From: Clostridiales bacterium
Lineage (GTDB): Bacteria; Bacillota; Clostridia; Oscillospirales; Acutalibacteraceae
Reading direction: 5' to 3'
DNA length: 44,626 bases
Assembly: GCA_024697575.1 (NCBI GenBank)
Contig: JAILFM010000109.1
Span: 1-44,626 of the forward strand
The position numbers were made by a program, and so were the translations under genes. Shown here piece by piece: positions 33,442 through 42,470 of the stretch. Numbering within the stretch: position 1 is the stretch's first letter; every line of letters begins with the position of its first letter. Below the pieces are notes generated by a model, which worked only from the letters and a program-made list of their open reading frames with translations, did no database searches and was not told the origin of the DNA.

Positions 33442-34095
33442 TTATACTATACCAAACAAAGCCGATTTAAACTCTGACATATTATCAATATAAAAATCAG
33501 CTTCAGCTTTCAGATACTGTTGATTTTCTTTATTGTAATTATCACTGACCCCCATTGTTATAAATCCGGCTTTTTCAGCTGTTCTTAATGCATAAAGTGA
33601 GTCCTCAACAACCAGACAGTTTTCGGGTTTAATATTAAGAAATTCACATGCAGATAAAAATATTTCCGGTGAACTCTTACTTGAACCGATTTCCGTATTT
33701 GTGAAAATGTTATCAAAATATTTTAATAAGCCGTGATTTGAAAGCGATTTTTCTATATGATAACGCATGCCCGAGCTCGCAATAACCATCGGAATGTTTT
33801 TGCTTTTAAGAAATGATAGCGCGTTTTCAATTCCCGGCTTTTTTTCGGCGCTGAAATACATCTTGTCAAGCTCTTCTTTGATTAGACGGATTATTTCTTC
33901 ATTTGATTTATTTATCTGAGTTTTTTCTTTCATTAACTCAGTCGCTTCTTCAATGCTTTTTGACGCAAGAACTTTGATAAGTCCGGCATCAGGTTCAAGC
34001 CCAAAAAAACGGATTAAGTTTTCGCTCACTTTCGCCCAGATACCCATTGAATCAAGTATAACTCCGTCGTTATCAAATATAACGCCTTTAATCAT
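33442..34095 (-). CDS. HAD-superfamily phosphatase/phosphomutase
   Basis: A 217-residue HAD hydrolase of the beta-phosphoglucomutase-like subgroup. Motif I is FDNDGVILDS (Asp8, Asp10), motif II is IASSGM, motif III Lys is in GSSKSSPEIF, and motif IV is VVEDSLYALRTAEKAG. The cap has MGIWAKVSENLI. The substrate cannot be set. It leads a two-gene operon with thiD, which hints at, but does not prove, a role in pyrimidine phosphate metabolism. AAAGGA is about ten bases before the ATG. Confidence 0.85.
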   Translation of the reverse strand: MIKGVIFDNDGVILDSMGIWAKVSENLIRFFGLEPDAGLIKVLASKSIEEATELMKEKTQINKSNEEIIRLIKEELDKMYFSAEKKPGIENALSFLKSKNIPMVIASSGMRYHIEKSLSNHGLLKYFDNIFTNTEIGSSKSSPEIFLSACEFLNIKPENCLVVEDSLYALRTAEKAGFITMGVSDNYNKENQQYLKAEADFYIDNMSEFKSALFGIV

Positions 34096-34135
34096 TATCT
34101 GAAAGTCCTTTCACGTTTCCGATTATTTGCTTAAT

Positions 34136-34163
34136 AATATAAGAAAAAGAAATCTTCTGTCAA
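34136..34163 (-). promoter_or_regulatory. Promoter of the HAD-thiD operon
   Basis: On the minus strand: TTGACA (34163-34158), a 16-base spacer and TATATT (34141-34136). It is divergent from the pckA promoter at 34183. Confidence 0.6.
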
Positions 34164-34182
34164 TATGAGTTAATTAAAATAT

Positions 34183-34213
34183 TTGACATTTGAGATATTT
34201 TATGCATTAATAT
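34183..34213 (+). promoter_or_regulatory. Promoter of pckA
   Basis: TTGACA (34183-34188) with ATTAAT (34206-34211, TGC-extended, 17-base spacing) or TAATAT (34208-34213, 19-base). The -35 is a consensus box; the exact -10 is uncertain. Confidence 0.55.
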
Positions 34214-34264
34214 AAAGTGACTAAGTAAGTTTTAAATTTTTTTGACCAAGGGGAGAAGTATTAT

Positions 34265-35869
34265 ATGAAAAAGATTGATCTTTCGGTTTACGGTATTAAC
34301 GATGTCAAAGAGGTTATTTACAATCCCTCTTTTGAACAGCTTTTTGAAGAGGAAACAAAGCCGGAACTTGAAGGTTATGAGGTTGGTCAGTTAACAGAGC
34401 TCGGCGCTGTTAATGTTATGACCGGTATTTTCACAGGCCGTTCACCCAAGGACAAATATATTGTCATGGATGAAAATTCTAAAGATACCGTTTGGTGGAC
34501 GAGTGATGAGTATAAAAACGACAATCATCCCTTGTCAGAGTCTACTTGGCATGAATTAAAAGAATTAGCGGTAAAAGAGCTCAGCGGCAAAAGACTGTTT
34601 GTGGTTGATGCTTTTTGCGGCGCAAATGCCGATACCCGTATGTCCATTCGCTTTATTGTTGAGGTGGCTTGGCAGGCTCACTTCATTAAAAATATGTTCA
34701 TTGTGCCTACGGATGAAGAATTAGAATCATTTGAGCCTGATTTTGTTATCTATAATGCATCAAAAGCTAAGGTGGAAAATTTTGAGCAGCTCGGTCTCAA
34801 CAGTGAAACTGCCGTTGCTTTCAATATCACAAGCCATGAGCAGGTTATAATCAACACATGGTACGGCGGCGAAATGAAAAAGGGTATGTTTTCCATGATG
34901 AACTACTATCTGCCTCTTAAAGGAATCGCTTCAATGCATTGCTCCGCCAATACCGATTTGAACGGTGAAAACACCGCTGTTTTCTTTGGCCTTTCAGGTA
35001 CCGGCAAAACCACGCTTTCAACAGACCCTAAACGTCTTCTTATCGGCGATGACGAGCACGGCTGGGATGATAACGGCGTATTCAATTTTGAGGGCGGTTG
35101 TTACGCAAAGGTTATTAACTTAGACAAAGAGAGCGAGCCCGATATTTATAACGCTATTAAACGCAATGCCCTTCTTGAAAATGTTACTGTTGATAAAGAC
35201 GGCAAAATTGATTTTAACGATAAGAGCGTAACCGAAAATACCCGCGTTTCTTACCCGATTAATCATATTGAAAAGATTGTTCGCCCCGTCTCGGCAGCAC
35301 CTGCGGCTAAAAATGTTATCTTCCTTTCCGCTGACGCTTTCGGCGTTTTACCTCCGGTTTCAATTCTTACACCTGAGCAGACAAAGTATTACTTCCTTTC
35401 CGGCTTTACAGCGAAGCTTGCCGGCACCGAGCGTGGAATTACAGAACCTACACCCACTTTCTCAGCTTGCTTCGGTCAGGCTTTCCTTGAACTTCACCCG
35501 ACAAAATATGCGGAAGAGCTTGTTAAAAGAATGGAAATGAGTGGCGCCAAGGCATATCTTGTCAACACCGGCTGGAATGGAACCGGTAAGAGAATTTCCA
35601 TAAAAGATACACGCGGAATTATTGACGGCATTCTCGGCGGCAGTATTCGAAATGCGGATACCAAAGTTATTCCTTATTTTAATCTTGAAGTTCCCACATC
35701 ACTTGATGGTGTTGATTCCGGTATTCTTGACCCGCGTGATACTTATGCGGATAAGTCCGAATGGGAAGCGAAAGCAAAAGATCTGGCATCAAGATTTATT
35801 AAGAATTTTGCAAAATATGAAGGTAATGAGGCGGGCAAAGCCCTTGTTTCCGCCGGTCCCGTAGTTTAA
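34265..35869 (+). CDS. pckA: Phosphoenolpyruvate carboxykinase (ATP)
   Basis: A 534-residue ATP-type PEPCK that interconverts oxaloacetate and PEP with CO2. [12 protein letters not shown] near residue 58 is the oxaloacetate-binding loop, the P-loop GLSGTGKTT is at 242-250, and a [22 protein letters not shown] segment holds the metal ligands. [13 protein letters not shown] and a C-terminal NTGWNGTG follow. In anaerobes it can also fix CO2 toward succinate or propionate. AGGGGAG lies nine bases before the ATG. A stem-loop follows at 35890-35923. Confidence 0.97.
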   Translation: MKKIDLSVYGINDVKEVIYNPSFEQLFEEETKPELEGYEVGQLTELGAVNVMTGIFTGRSPKDKYIVMDENSKDTVWWTSDEYKNDNHPLSESTWHELKELAVKELSGKRLFVVDAFCGANADTRMSIRFIVEVAWQAHFIKNMFIVPTDEELESFEPDFVIYNASKAKVENFEQLGLNSETAVAFNITSHEQVIINTWYGGEMKKGMFSMMNYYLPLKGIASMHCSANTDLNGENTAVFFGLSGTGKTTLSTDPKRLLIGDDEHGWDDNGVFNFEGGCYAKVINLDKESEPDIYNAIKRNALLENVTVDKDGKIDFNDKSVTENTRVSYPINHIEKIVRPVSAAPAAKNVIFLSADAFGVLPPVSILTPEQTKYYFLSGFTAKLAGTERGITEPTPTFSACFGQAFLELHPTKYAEELVKRMEMSGAKAYLVNTGWNGTGKRISIKDTRGIIDGILGGSIRNADTKVIPYFNLEVPTSLDGVDSGILDPRDTYADKSEWEAKAKDLASRFIKNFAKYEGNEAGKALVSAGPVV

Positions 35870-35889
35870 GGCTTAATTGTTACGATTGT

Positions 35890-35923
35890 GCCGGAAGCAA
35901 TCTTTGATAGGGTTGCTTCCGGC
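35890..35923 (+). terminator. Perfect stem-loop after pckA (no T-run)
   Basis: GCCGGAAGCAA (35890-35900) and TTGCTTCCGGC (35913-35923) form an eleven-pair perfect stem with a 12-base loop. It is followed by AAAAGAAAAAT, not T, on the plus strand, so it may protect the pckA transcript end rather than end transcription by itself. Confidence 0.5.
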
Positions 35924-35963
35924 AAAAGAAAAATAGTGAAAATGATGAAATGGTTACAATAAC

Positions 35964-35991
35964 TTGACAAAAATATTATTAATGTTATAAT
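35964..35991 (+). promoter_or_regulatory. Promoter of tRNA-Leu
   Basis: TTGACA (35964-35969), a 16-base spacer and TATAAT (35986-35991) with TGT before it (extended -10). The tRNA begins 11 bases later. Confidence 0.85.
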
Positions 35992-36001
35992 AGCCTCACT
36001 T

Positions 36002-36088
36002 GACGGCGTGATGGAATTGGCAGACGTGCTGGACTCAAAATCCAGTCCTGGCAACAGGGTGCGGGTTCGACCCCCGCCGCCGGCACCA
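36002..36088 (+). tRNA. tRNA-Leu (CAA)
   Basis: An 87-base class II tRNA reading UUG. The anticodon arm is CTGGA / CTCAAAA loop / TCCAG, anticodon CAA. A long variable arm (TCCTGGCAACAGGGT) and T arm GCGGG-TTCGACC-CCCGC are clear, and the CCA end is encoded at 36086-36088. The acceptor stem GACGGCG/CGCCGGC has one mismatch, A at position 2 against G at 71, where C-G or G-C is expected. Confidence 0.93.
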
Positions 36089-36103
36089 TAGTCTTTTAAT
36101 CTG

Positions 36104-36154
36104 AAAGTCCTTGAAAAGCAGTTTACCTGTATTTTGGGACTTTTTTATTTTTTT
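36104..36154 (+). terminator. Terminator of tRNA-Leu
   Basis: AAAGTCC (36104-36110) pairs with GGACTTT (36137-36143). The loop has further pairing of AAAA.CAG with CTG..TTTT. A T-run (36141-36146, then more T) follows. Confidence 0.75.
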
Positions 36155-36201
36155 CCGGGAATCATTACCGCTTCTCACTGCTCGGTAGTTGAAATATTTT
36201 C

Positions 36202-36230
36202 TTGATATTCGGTTTTTCAATCACTATAAT
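36202..36230 (+). promoter_or_regulatory. Promoter of permease-GGDEF operon
   Basis: TTGATA (36202-36207), a 17-base spacer and TATAAT (36225-36230). It stands about 32 bases before ATG 36263 and drives the three-gene unit up to 42138. Confidence 0.85.
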
Positions 36231-36262
36231 GAGTAATATTAATATTGAAAAGAGTATGTGTT

Positions 36263-38500
36263 ATGAATAACTCTGAAACGCAGTCAAAGAGCGGTTTGTC
36301 TCGTTATATTAATATGCGTTCGGCCTGGGCGCTCGCAGTCGGAACAAGCGTCGGGTGGGGTTCACTTGTTGTTACCTGTAATACTTACCTAAAAAATGCC
36401 GGACCGCTTGGAAGTGTGCTCGGCATAATAATAGGCGCAATTGTTATGCTGATTGTATGCCGTAATTACGGTTATCTTGCAAATAAATACCACGACGCAG
36501 GCGGTGTTTATTCCTATACAAAAAATGTTTTCGGCTATGACAGGGCTTTTCTTGTTTCATGGTATTTGAGCATGGTTTATATTTCCATGTTTTGGGCCAA
36601 CGCAACATCTTTACCTTTATTTGCCAGATATTTTTTCGGCGATACATATCATTTCGGCTATCTTTACTCAATATTTGATTATGATGTTTATGCCGGTGAA
36701 ATGCTTCTTACTCTTGCGGCAATTGTGCTCGTTACAATTCTGTGCGTTAACAGCAAAACAATGACAGCTCATGTGATGACCGTTCTGGTAATTGCTTTTG
36801 TTATAGGTATTATTGTTTGCTTTGTTGTTTCACTGTTCGGTGGAATCAATTCAGGTGTAAATATAAGCCCTGCTTTTGCGCCGGATAATCTGCCTTTTGC
36901 CCAGGTAATACACATAACATTTATTTCCCCCTGGGCTTTTATCGGATTTGAAAATATATCACATTCAGCTGAGGAATTTAAATTCAATATTAAAAAGCTT
37001 CATAAAATTCTTGTTATTTCAGTGATTACAACAACTCTGCTGTATATATTCGTAACTTTGCTTTCAATAACGGCTTATCCGCCGGAATATGGTAACTGGT
37101 TTGAATATATTCAAAATCTCGGTAATGAAAAGGGCTTGCGTGCTCTGCCGGCTTTTTACGCCGCAAGCCGTTATCTCGGTAACACAGGTGTGGTTATTCT
37201 ATCTGTTTCACTTCTGTCGCTCGTCCTCACAAGTCTTATTGGAAATATGCGCGCTCTGAGCAGACTTTTTTATTCACTCTCTAAAGATGACATTTTGCCT
37301 TCGCTTTTTTCAAAGCTTAACAAAAAGCGTATTCCGTCGCGCGCTATGCTTCTTGTTTCTGCTATTTCGCTTGCCATCCCGTTTTTCGGCAGAACAACGA
37401 TTGGCTGGGTTGTTGATATAACGACTATAGGTTCAACGCTTATCTATGGCTTTGTTTGCGCGGCGGCTTTCAAAACTGCAAAAAAAGATAATTGTAAAAA
37501 AGTTAAAATTACCGGATTGATTGGGTTTGTTACCATGGTAATATTCGGTATTTATTTGCTTTTACCCGGAGTATTCAGAGGTAACAATCTTAAAAATGAA
37601 ACTTATTTTCTGCTGATTACATGGTCAATTCTCGGGTTTGTTTATTTCAGGGGAATTATTGCTAAAGACCACGCAAGGCGTTTCGGTAAGGCAATAATCG
37701 TATGGATTGCAATGCTTTCACTTGTTGTTTTAATGTCGGTTATTTGGACTAATAATATTGAAGAAGCGACGACAAAATCCGCTATATCGGGTGTTAAGGA
37801 TTATTATGAGGGTACTGCCGGCTCCGAAATTCTTGCTTTGGATGAAGAAGATTTTATAAATCAAACTCTGGAAAATATTCACAAAACCGATCTGATGATT
37901 AATTTTGTTGTAATTGCTTTGTTTATTTTTGCGCTTTTTGTTATGCTTAACAATCACTTTTCTATGAAGAAATGGGAGCAAAAAGCCATTAATGAACGCG
38001 ATGCCGCAAAAATTGCGGCTTACAAAGACCCACTGACCGGTGTTAAAAGCAAAACGGCATATTCTGAGGCGGAAACCCAGATTGAAGAAATGATTTCTTC
38101 AGGAATAACAGCGCCGTTTTCCGTTGTTGTCTGTGATATTAACGGGTTAAAATTTATTAATGACACTTTGGGTCATAAGGCCGGTGATGAATATATTCAA
38201 AAAGGTGCAAAACTGATTTGCGAGCTGTTCAAACACAGCCCTGTGTACAGAACCGGCGGTGACGAGTTTGTTATAATACTTTCTGAAATAGATTATCTTA
38301 ACCGAAGCGCAATTATGAAAAAGTTGCATGATTTGTCGGTTGATAATATCGGTAAAGACGGTGTTGTTATATCCGGCGGTATTTCAGATTTTGAGCCCGG
38401 CGTTTCCAAAAACTATAAGACTGTCTATGAAAAAGCGGACGCACTTATGTATGAAGAAAAGAAATTACTTAAAGGCTTAGGCGCTGTAACGCGTTTATGA
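36263..38500 (+). CDS. Amino-acid permease (APC) fused to a GGDEF diguanylate cyclase
   Basis: A 745-residue fusion. Residues 20-475 are a twelve-helix APC-superfamily permease (first helix with AVGTSVGWGSLV; central AGGVYSYTKNVFGYDRAFL; SLIGNMRALSRLFYSLSKDD). Two further helices flank an outside segment of about 55 residues (NNIEEATTKS to TLENIHKTD), then a linker helix leads to a GGDEF domain from about residue 585. It has DPLTG (from 589), DINGLKFINDTLGH and an intact GGDEF at 665-669. The RxxD inhibitory site is absent (Phe and Ser in its place). It should make c-di-GMP. I chose ATG 36263; the ribosome site is weak. It leads an operon with GH5 and a GPH transporter. What it senses is unknown. 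Confidence 0.9.
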   Translation: MNNSETQSKSGLSRYINMRSAWALAVGTSVGWGSLVVTCNTYLKNAGPLGSVLGIIIGAIVMLIVCRNYGYLANKYHDAGGVYSYTKNVFGYDRAFLVSWYLSMVYISMFWANATSLPLFARYFFGDTYHFGYLYSIFDYDVYAGEMLLTLAAIVLVTILCVNSKTMTAHVMTVLVIAFVIGIIVCFVVSLFGGINSGVNISPAFAPDNLPFAQVIHITFISPWAFIGFENISHSAEEFKFNIKKLHKILVISVITTTLLYIFVTLLSITAYPPEYGNWFEYIQNLGNEKGLRALPAFYAASRYLGNTGVVILSVSLLSLVLTSLIGNMRALSRLFYSLSKDDILPSLFSKLNKKRIPSRAMLLVSAISLAIPFFGRTTIGWVVDITTIGSTLIYGFVCAAAFKTAKKDNCKKVKITGLIGFVTMVIFGIYLLLPGVFRGNNLKNETYFLLITWSILGFVYFRGIIAKDHARRFGKAIIVWIAMLSLVVLMSVIWTNNIEEATTKSAISGVKDYYEGTAGSEILALDEEDFINQTLENIHKTDLMINFVVIALFIFALFVMLNNHFSMKKWEQKAINERDAAKIAAYKDPLTGVKSKTAYSEAETQIEEMISSGITAPFSVVVCDINGLKFINDTLGHKAGDEYIQKGAKLICELFKHSPVYRTGGDEFVIILSEIDYLNRSAIMKKLHDLSVDNIGKDGVVISGGISDFEPGVSKNYKTVYEKADALMYEEKKLLKGLGAVTRL

Positions 38501-38520
38501 TTTTTCGGGAGAATGAAAAA

Positions 38521-39984
38521 ATGGATCGTATTTCAGTTGATCAAATGAATTTTGTTGACTCAGTCGGCAGAACCCGTATTTTTAACGGGATGAATATTGA
38601 TGATAAACTGATTGGTGATGTTTTTCGTTATAATCTTGATGAAGATTTTTTTGAAAAATATGTTTCGAACGGTTTCAATCTGATTCGCCTCGCTGTTCAA
38701 TGGGCGAATATTGAGCCTTGTCCCGGCGTGTACAATGAAACCTATCTTATGTCTATTGATAATATTTTTCGCCTTGCTGAGCGTTACGGCGTTTATATTC
38801 TTCTTGATATGCATCAGGATTTATTTTCCGGTTTTAATGGGGTAGGGGGCGGAGACGGCGCGCCCGATTGGGCATGCCTGACAGATGGAATTAAACCCAA
38901 ACCATACAGATTTGTTTGGGCAGAAGCGTATATGTTCGGTAAGTGGGTTCATAACTGCTTTGACCATTTCTGGAATAATGACAAGTTTGACGGTCAGGGA
39001 TTGCAAGACCGGTATACCGATTTATGGCAGATGCTTGCGAGCCGTTACGGTGAAAGTCCGGCTTTGTTCGGCTATGATTTGTTTAATGAGCCTGCGCCGG
39101 GTTCAAGTGCAAAAAAAATGATTTTACGCCTTGCTTTAAGCGGAGTTCGGCAGGCTTTGACGAGCAAAAAAATCAAGCGTTTATCTATTTTGTCGGCACT
39201 TTTTAAGAAAGATTCAAAACTTCTTCTTGATTCTTTTCCCGGCGATGTTATACGGGATATTGTTAATAAGATTGATAAATATGAAAAAGAATTTGATTTA
39301 AAATATTACTCTCCGTTTCTCAATAAAATTGCCTCATCAATCCGCAAAGTAACACCCGACGGTATCTTTGTGATTGAACAGCCGTATTTTTGTAATATCG
39401 GTGTCAGGTTTTCAGCTGAGCCGATAGAAGTTAATGGCAAACGCGAACCTTTGCAGTGTTTCGCTCCTCATGCTTATGATATTACTGTTGATACGCCGCT
39501 ATACAAATATGCCGATACAGGACGGGTTAAGGCGTTTTTTAATGAGATGCGAAACTCTCAGCTTCGTTTAAGTGTACCTGCAATTGTCGGCGAATGGGGA
39601 GGGTGCAGTGATAATAAAGATACTTCATGGTTCGGCCATGCCGATGAACTGCTTGATTATTTTGATTCTAATCAATGGGGGCAGCTTTATTGGGATTATC
39701 ACGGCGATGATATGGATGCGCCTTTAATGCAAATGCTGGGTCGCACTTACCCCGTAGCTGTTGCGGGTGATATATTGCGCTATGGCAGAGACTCCGGTCA
39801 TCGTACATTTACTCTCGAATATGAATCGGATGGTGTGAATGAAACCGTTATTTATGCGCACTGTCCGTGTACTGTTAACTGCAATGGAAAAGCGCGTATT
39901 ATAAAATCTTACCATGACGGCGCATCTCTGATTGGTATTGAAGCCGGCAAAGGAAAAACAGCAGTTGTTTTGACATTCGATTAA
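38521..39984 (+). CDS. GH5 endoglycoceramidase-like glycosidase
   Basis: A 487-residue GH5 enzyme. The endoglycoceramidase-type segment LLDMHQDLFSGFNG...GGDGAPDWA, the acid/base Glu190 in YDLFNEPAPG and the nucleophile Glu358 in AIVGEWGG are all present. A small C-terminal beta domain follows from about residue 410. No signal peptide, unlike secreted endoglycoceramidases, so it probably cuts imported glycosides (glycosphingolipid-type or other beta-glycosides). I chose ATG 38521, which has GGGAG upstream, over ATG 38497. It begins 20 bases after the permease-GGDEF gene and is followed by a transporter 15 bases later. Confidence 0.85.
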   Translation: MDRISVDQMNFVDSVGRTRIFNGMNIDDKLIGDVFRYNLDEDFFEKYVSNGFNLIRLAVQWANIEPCPGVYNETYLMSIDNIFRLAERYGVYILLDMHQDLFSGFNGVGGGDGAPDWACLTDGIKPKPYRFVWAEAYMFGKWVHNCFDHFWNNDKFDGQGLQDRYTDLWQMLASRYGESPALFGYDLFNEPAPGSSAKKMILRLALSGVRQALTSKKIKRLSILSALFKKDSKLLLDSFPGDVIRDIVNKIDKYEKEFDLKYYSPFLNKIASSIRKVTPDGIFVIEQPYFCNIGVRFSAEPIEVNGKREPLQCFAPHAYDITVDTPLYKYADTGRVKAFFNEMRNSQLRLSVPAIVGEWGGCSDNKDTSWFGHADELLDYFDSNQWGQLYWDYHGDDMDAPLMQMLGRTYPVAVAGDILRYGRDSGHRTFTLEYESDGVNETVIYAHCPCTVNCNGKARIIKSYHDGASLIGIEAGKGKTAVVLTFD

Positions 39985-39999
39985 ACCGGAGTGTACGGT

Positions 40000-42138
40000 A
40001 TGAGTTTGATTCAAAAAAGCAAAGATACTTTGAATAATTTCAAAACATATTGGAAAGCGCCTTCAAAGGGAAATTATATGTCCTTTCGCGAGGTGTTTGC
40101 TTATTCGGTAGGCGGTTTCGGCGCATATTCTGTGTTTACAATGGCACAGGCTCTGTTGCTTTCCACAACCAATGTAATTATCGGCAACACCATAGGCATT
40201 CAGCCTATGCATATGTACTTAATGTACCTAATTTCGGTTATTTCCAACATACCGTTGACAATGCTTCGCGCAAATATGGTTGATAATGTTAAATATAAAG
40301 AGGGAAAGTACCGCCCGTATCTGCTGAGGATGGGAATACCGACTGTCTTAATATCTCTGCTTTTTGTATTTACGCCTTATTCGGTCGTGCCGTATCTTAT
40401 TCGCTGCATTCTGATTTTTATTTATAACTTCGGTTTGCAGTTTTTCTACAACTTTTTTTATGACGCATATGAAAATCTGATTCATGTTCTTTCGCCGAAT
40501 TCGCAGGAGCGAACAAATGTAACGGCGATAAAGAGCATGATTTATTCGCTGTCACCAACAATCACTAATTTTGTTACGCCGTTGATTGCCTCAAAGGTTG
40601 CAAATGGTAATATGTATGATTTGCGTGTTTACCGCTGGCTTTATCCGTTCATTTCCGTTGTCGGGGTTATTCTGATTGTTGTTGTTTATGCAAACACAGA
40701 AGAAAAAATAGTGATTGCAAAAACGCATCCGATGAAAATTAAATTCACTGATGCGCTCAGAGAAGTGGCTAAAAACAAGTATTTCTGGATTATTTCACTT
40801 GCAGGTTGGCTCGGATTTTTGGAAACCTGCACATATGTGGTACTTCAGTGGCTTTATAACTATGCCCATCTTTGCACTGCCGAGCAGTATTCATTAATCA
40901 CCCTGATTCGCGGTACGGCATACACCTGGGGTATGATTCTTGCGCCTTTCGCCGTTAAGCGCTGGGGCAAGAAAAAGGTTTTGATAGTTACAAATGTTGT
41001 GAATATTTTCTTTCTGGCGCTTGTATATCCGCTCATGGGTTCAATCTGGACTGTTCTTATGTGTATGTATATGAACTCCGTAGCCGATTCTTTTATCCTT
41101 GTTCTTAACCCTGCTATTCAGGCTGATATTCGAGATTATCAGCAGTATAAGAGCGGCGAAAGGATTGACGGAATGTTCGGAGCCGTCGCTATGATCGGCT
41201 CATTTATAACAATGGCAACAAGTTCGGTACTGCCCGCCGTCTATGAAAAATACGGTATCTATTCAGGCAACGGTTATGAAAATATGTATGATGTGCTTTA
41301 TAACACGGATGTGCTTTTTAAGCTTGTCGGTGTTCTGGTGATTCTTTCCGCTGTAGGTGCCGCGCTGAATGTTATACCGTATTTTTTCTATGATTTAACC
41401 GAAGCAAAACAGAAATGCATTATAAAAATTCTTCAGTTACGGGCAGTAATTGAAGATTACGGCAACGGTGTTAAGAATGACTCGGATATAACTGAAACAG
41501 TAGCATTCATTCGGGAGGCAAAAAACTGCGTTGACGCTGTTTCTGCCGGTTATAATTATAGATATAAACAATCCGACAAACTGTATAAAAAATCAAAAGA
41601 TGTGAACGAAAACTATGAAATTTCCAAAGCGTTACTGAATGAGCTGAATCGTTATTCATCACCTGTGGAAAAAGCCAAGCTTAATGAATCGATACGGTTT
41701 GCAAATGCAGGTGTAGAAGGAATATTTGACATAAGTAACAGCATTCTTGAAGAAGCAAAATCCTTACCATCCGGAACTAATCAGGAACGCCTTATCCGGA
41801 AGGAAAAGATTGCGTCTGCAAAGCTTGCTCTCCGCTGTAAAAAAGCTGCGCTAAAATACTATCCGGACGGGTTGACTGTATTTGATGAAACGCAGCTGAA
41901 TGAACTTTATGAAGAAGAAAAATCACTTGCCGAGAAGAAAAACGCGCTGCTTCGAGAAAAAGCAGTCAAAGCAAAAATCAACGGAGTAATTGCTTCTCAG
42001 AAAGCTGTGACCCGCAATATTAAAACGCAGCAAAAAAAGTATCAACAGTATTTGGAAAGCACAAAGATACTTCGTGACGCTCAGAAAAACATTAAACAAG
42101 CTGAAAACTATAAAAAATTCGCAGAGAAACCTTACTGA
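40000..42138 (+). CDS. GPH/MFS transporter with long cytoplasmic tail
   Basis: A 712-residue protein. Residues 30-465 are a MelB-like twelve-helix carrier: a first helix SFREVFAYSVGGFGAYSVF, a loop GKYRPYLLRMG, LSPNSQERTNVTAIKSM, and IQADIRDYQQYKSGERIDGM. The tail, about 466-712, is highly charged and probably coiled coil, with many Lys-Glu-Ala repeats. Family members are normally about 450 residues, so the tail is unusual. I chose ATG 40000 with CCGGAG eight bases upstream over GTG 39991. The operon context with the GH5 gene suggests glycoside import. Function of the tail is unknown. Confidence 0.85.
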   Translation: MSLIQKSKDTLNNFKTYWKAPSKGNYMSFREVFAYSVGGFGAYSVFTMAQALLLSTTNVIIGNTIGIQPMHMYLMYLISVISNIPLTMLRANMVDNVKYKEGKYRPYLLRMGIPTVLISLLFVFTPYSVVPYLIRCILIFIYNFGLQFFYNFFYDAYENLIHVLSPNSQERTNVTAIKSMIYSLSPTITNFVTPLIASKVANGNMYDLRVYRWLYPFISVVGVILIVVVYANTEEKIVIAKTHPMKIKFTDALREVAKNKYFWIISLAGWLGFLETCTYVVLQWLYNYAHLCTAEQYSLITLIRGTAYTWGMILAPFAVKRWGKKKVLIVTNVVNIFFLALVYPLMGSIWTVLMCMYMNSVADSFILVLNPAIQADIRDYQQYKSGERIDGMFGAVAMIGSFITMATSSVLPAVYEKYGIYSGNGYENMYDVLYNTDVLFKLVGVLVILSAVGAALNVIPYFFYDLTEAKQKCIIKILQLRAVIEDYGNGVKNDSDITETVAFIREAKNCVDAVSAGYNYRYKQSDKLYKKSKDVNENYEISKALLNELNRYSSPVEKAKLNESIRFANAGVEGIFDISNSILEEAKSLPSGTNQERLIRKEKIASAKLALRCKKAALKYYPDGLTVFDETQLNELYEEEKSLAEKKNALLREKAVKAKINGVIASQKAVTRNIKTQQKKYQQYLESTKILRDAQKNIKQAENYKKFAEKPY

Positions 42139-42144
42139 TTAAAT

Positions 42145-42186
42145 CGAGTAGGAGGGGGATCGAACCTCTTACCTCTTGAATGCCAT
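42145..42186 (-). other. tRNA-Ala-like 3' half (possible attachment-site scar)
   Basis: Read on the minus strand it gives a loop ATGGCAT (as in tRNA-Ala GGC), AGGTA variable loop, TTCGATC T-loop with AGAGG/CCCCT stem (one mismatch), and CCTACTC acceptor. It lacks a 5' half and CCA, so it is not a working tRNA. A partial tRNA beside a mobile-element gene fits an integration end. The remaining gap 42187-42392 shows nothing recognisable. Confidence 0.4.
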
Positions 42187-42392
42187 CGGGTTCAAAGCCT
42201 TGAAATGATTGGATTTATTTGCAAATACTTGAATTATTACCATTTTTTGATGACAATTTGCTTGCCGATTATTAAAATAATCACAATCATTATTTTCAGT
42301 TTCAAGTAAAAATCAAGTAACGCCTTTTTCATTGTCGGCATTTTTGAGCAGACTAGTATCCTATACGTTTGATTTTTTGAGTTACCATTTGA

Positions 42393-42459
42393 AATGTGCA
42401 ATCCGGTATTATTGCACATTGGCGAAATTAAACCTCCTTTGCAAAATGGCAGTGCAAAG
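42393..42459. promoter_or_regulatory. Two inverted repeats before tnpV
   Basis: AATGTGCAAT (42393-42402) with ATTGCACATT (42411-42420), ten perfect pairs, and CTTTGCA (42437-42443) with TGCAAAG (42453-42459), seven perfect pairs. CCTCC within 42433-42438 is complementary to a Shine-Dalgarno, but no such site is evident before ATG 42471. They may be binding or attenuation structures for tnpV. Confidence 0.45.
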
Positions 42460-42470
42460 CCGGTTTTGTT

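Noticed and set aside
40000-42138. LacS-like PTS-IIA regulatory domain at the transporter C-terminus
   Set aside because: The tail has no IIA-like His motif or beta-rich pattern; it is charged and helical in appearance.
42145-42186. A functional tRNA gene on the minus strand
   Set aside because: No 5' half, no complementary acceptor strand and no CCA; only a 3'-half fragment is supported.
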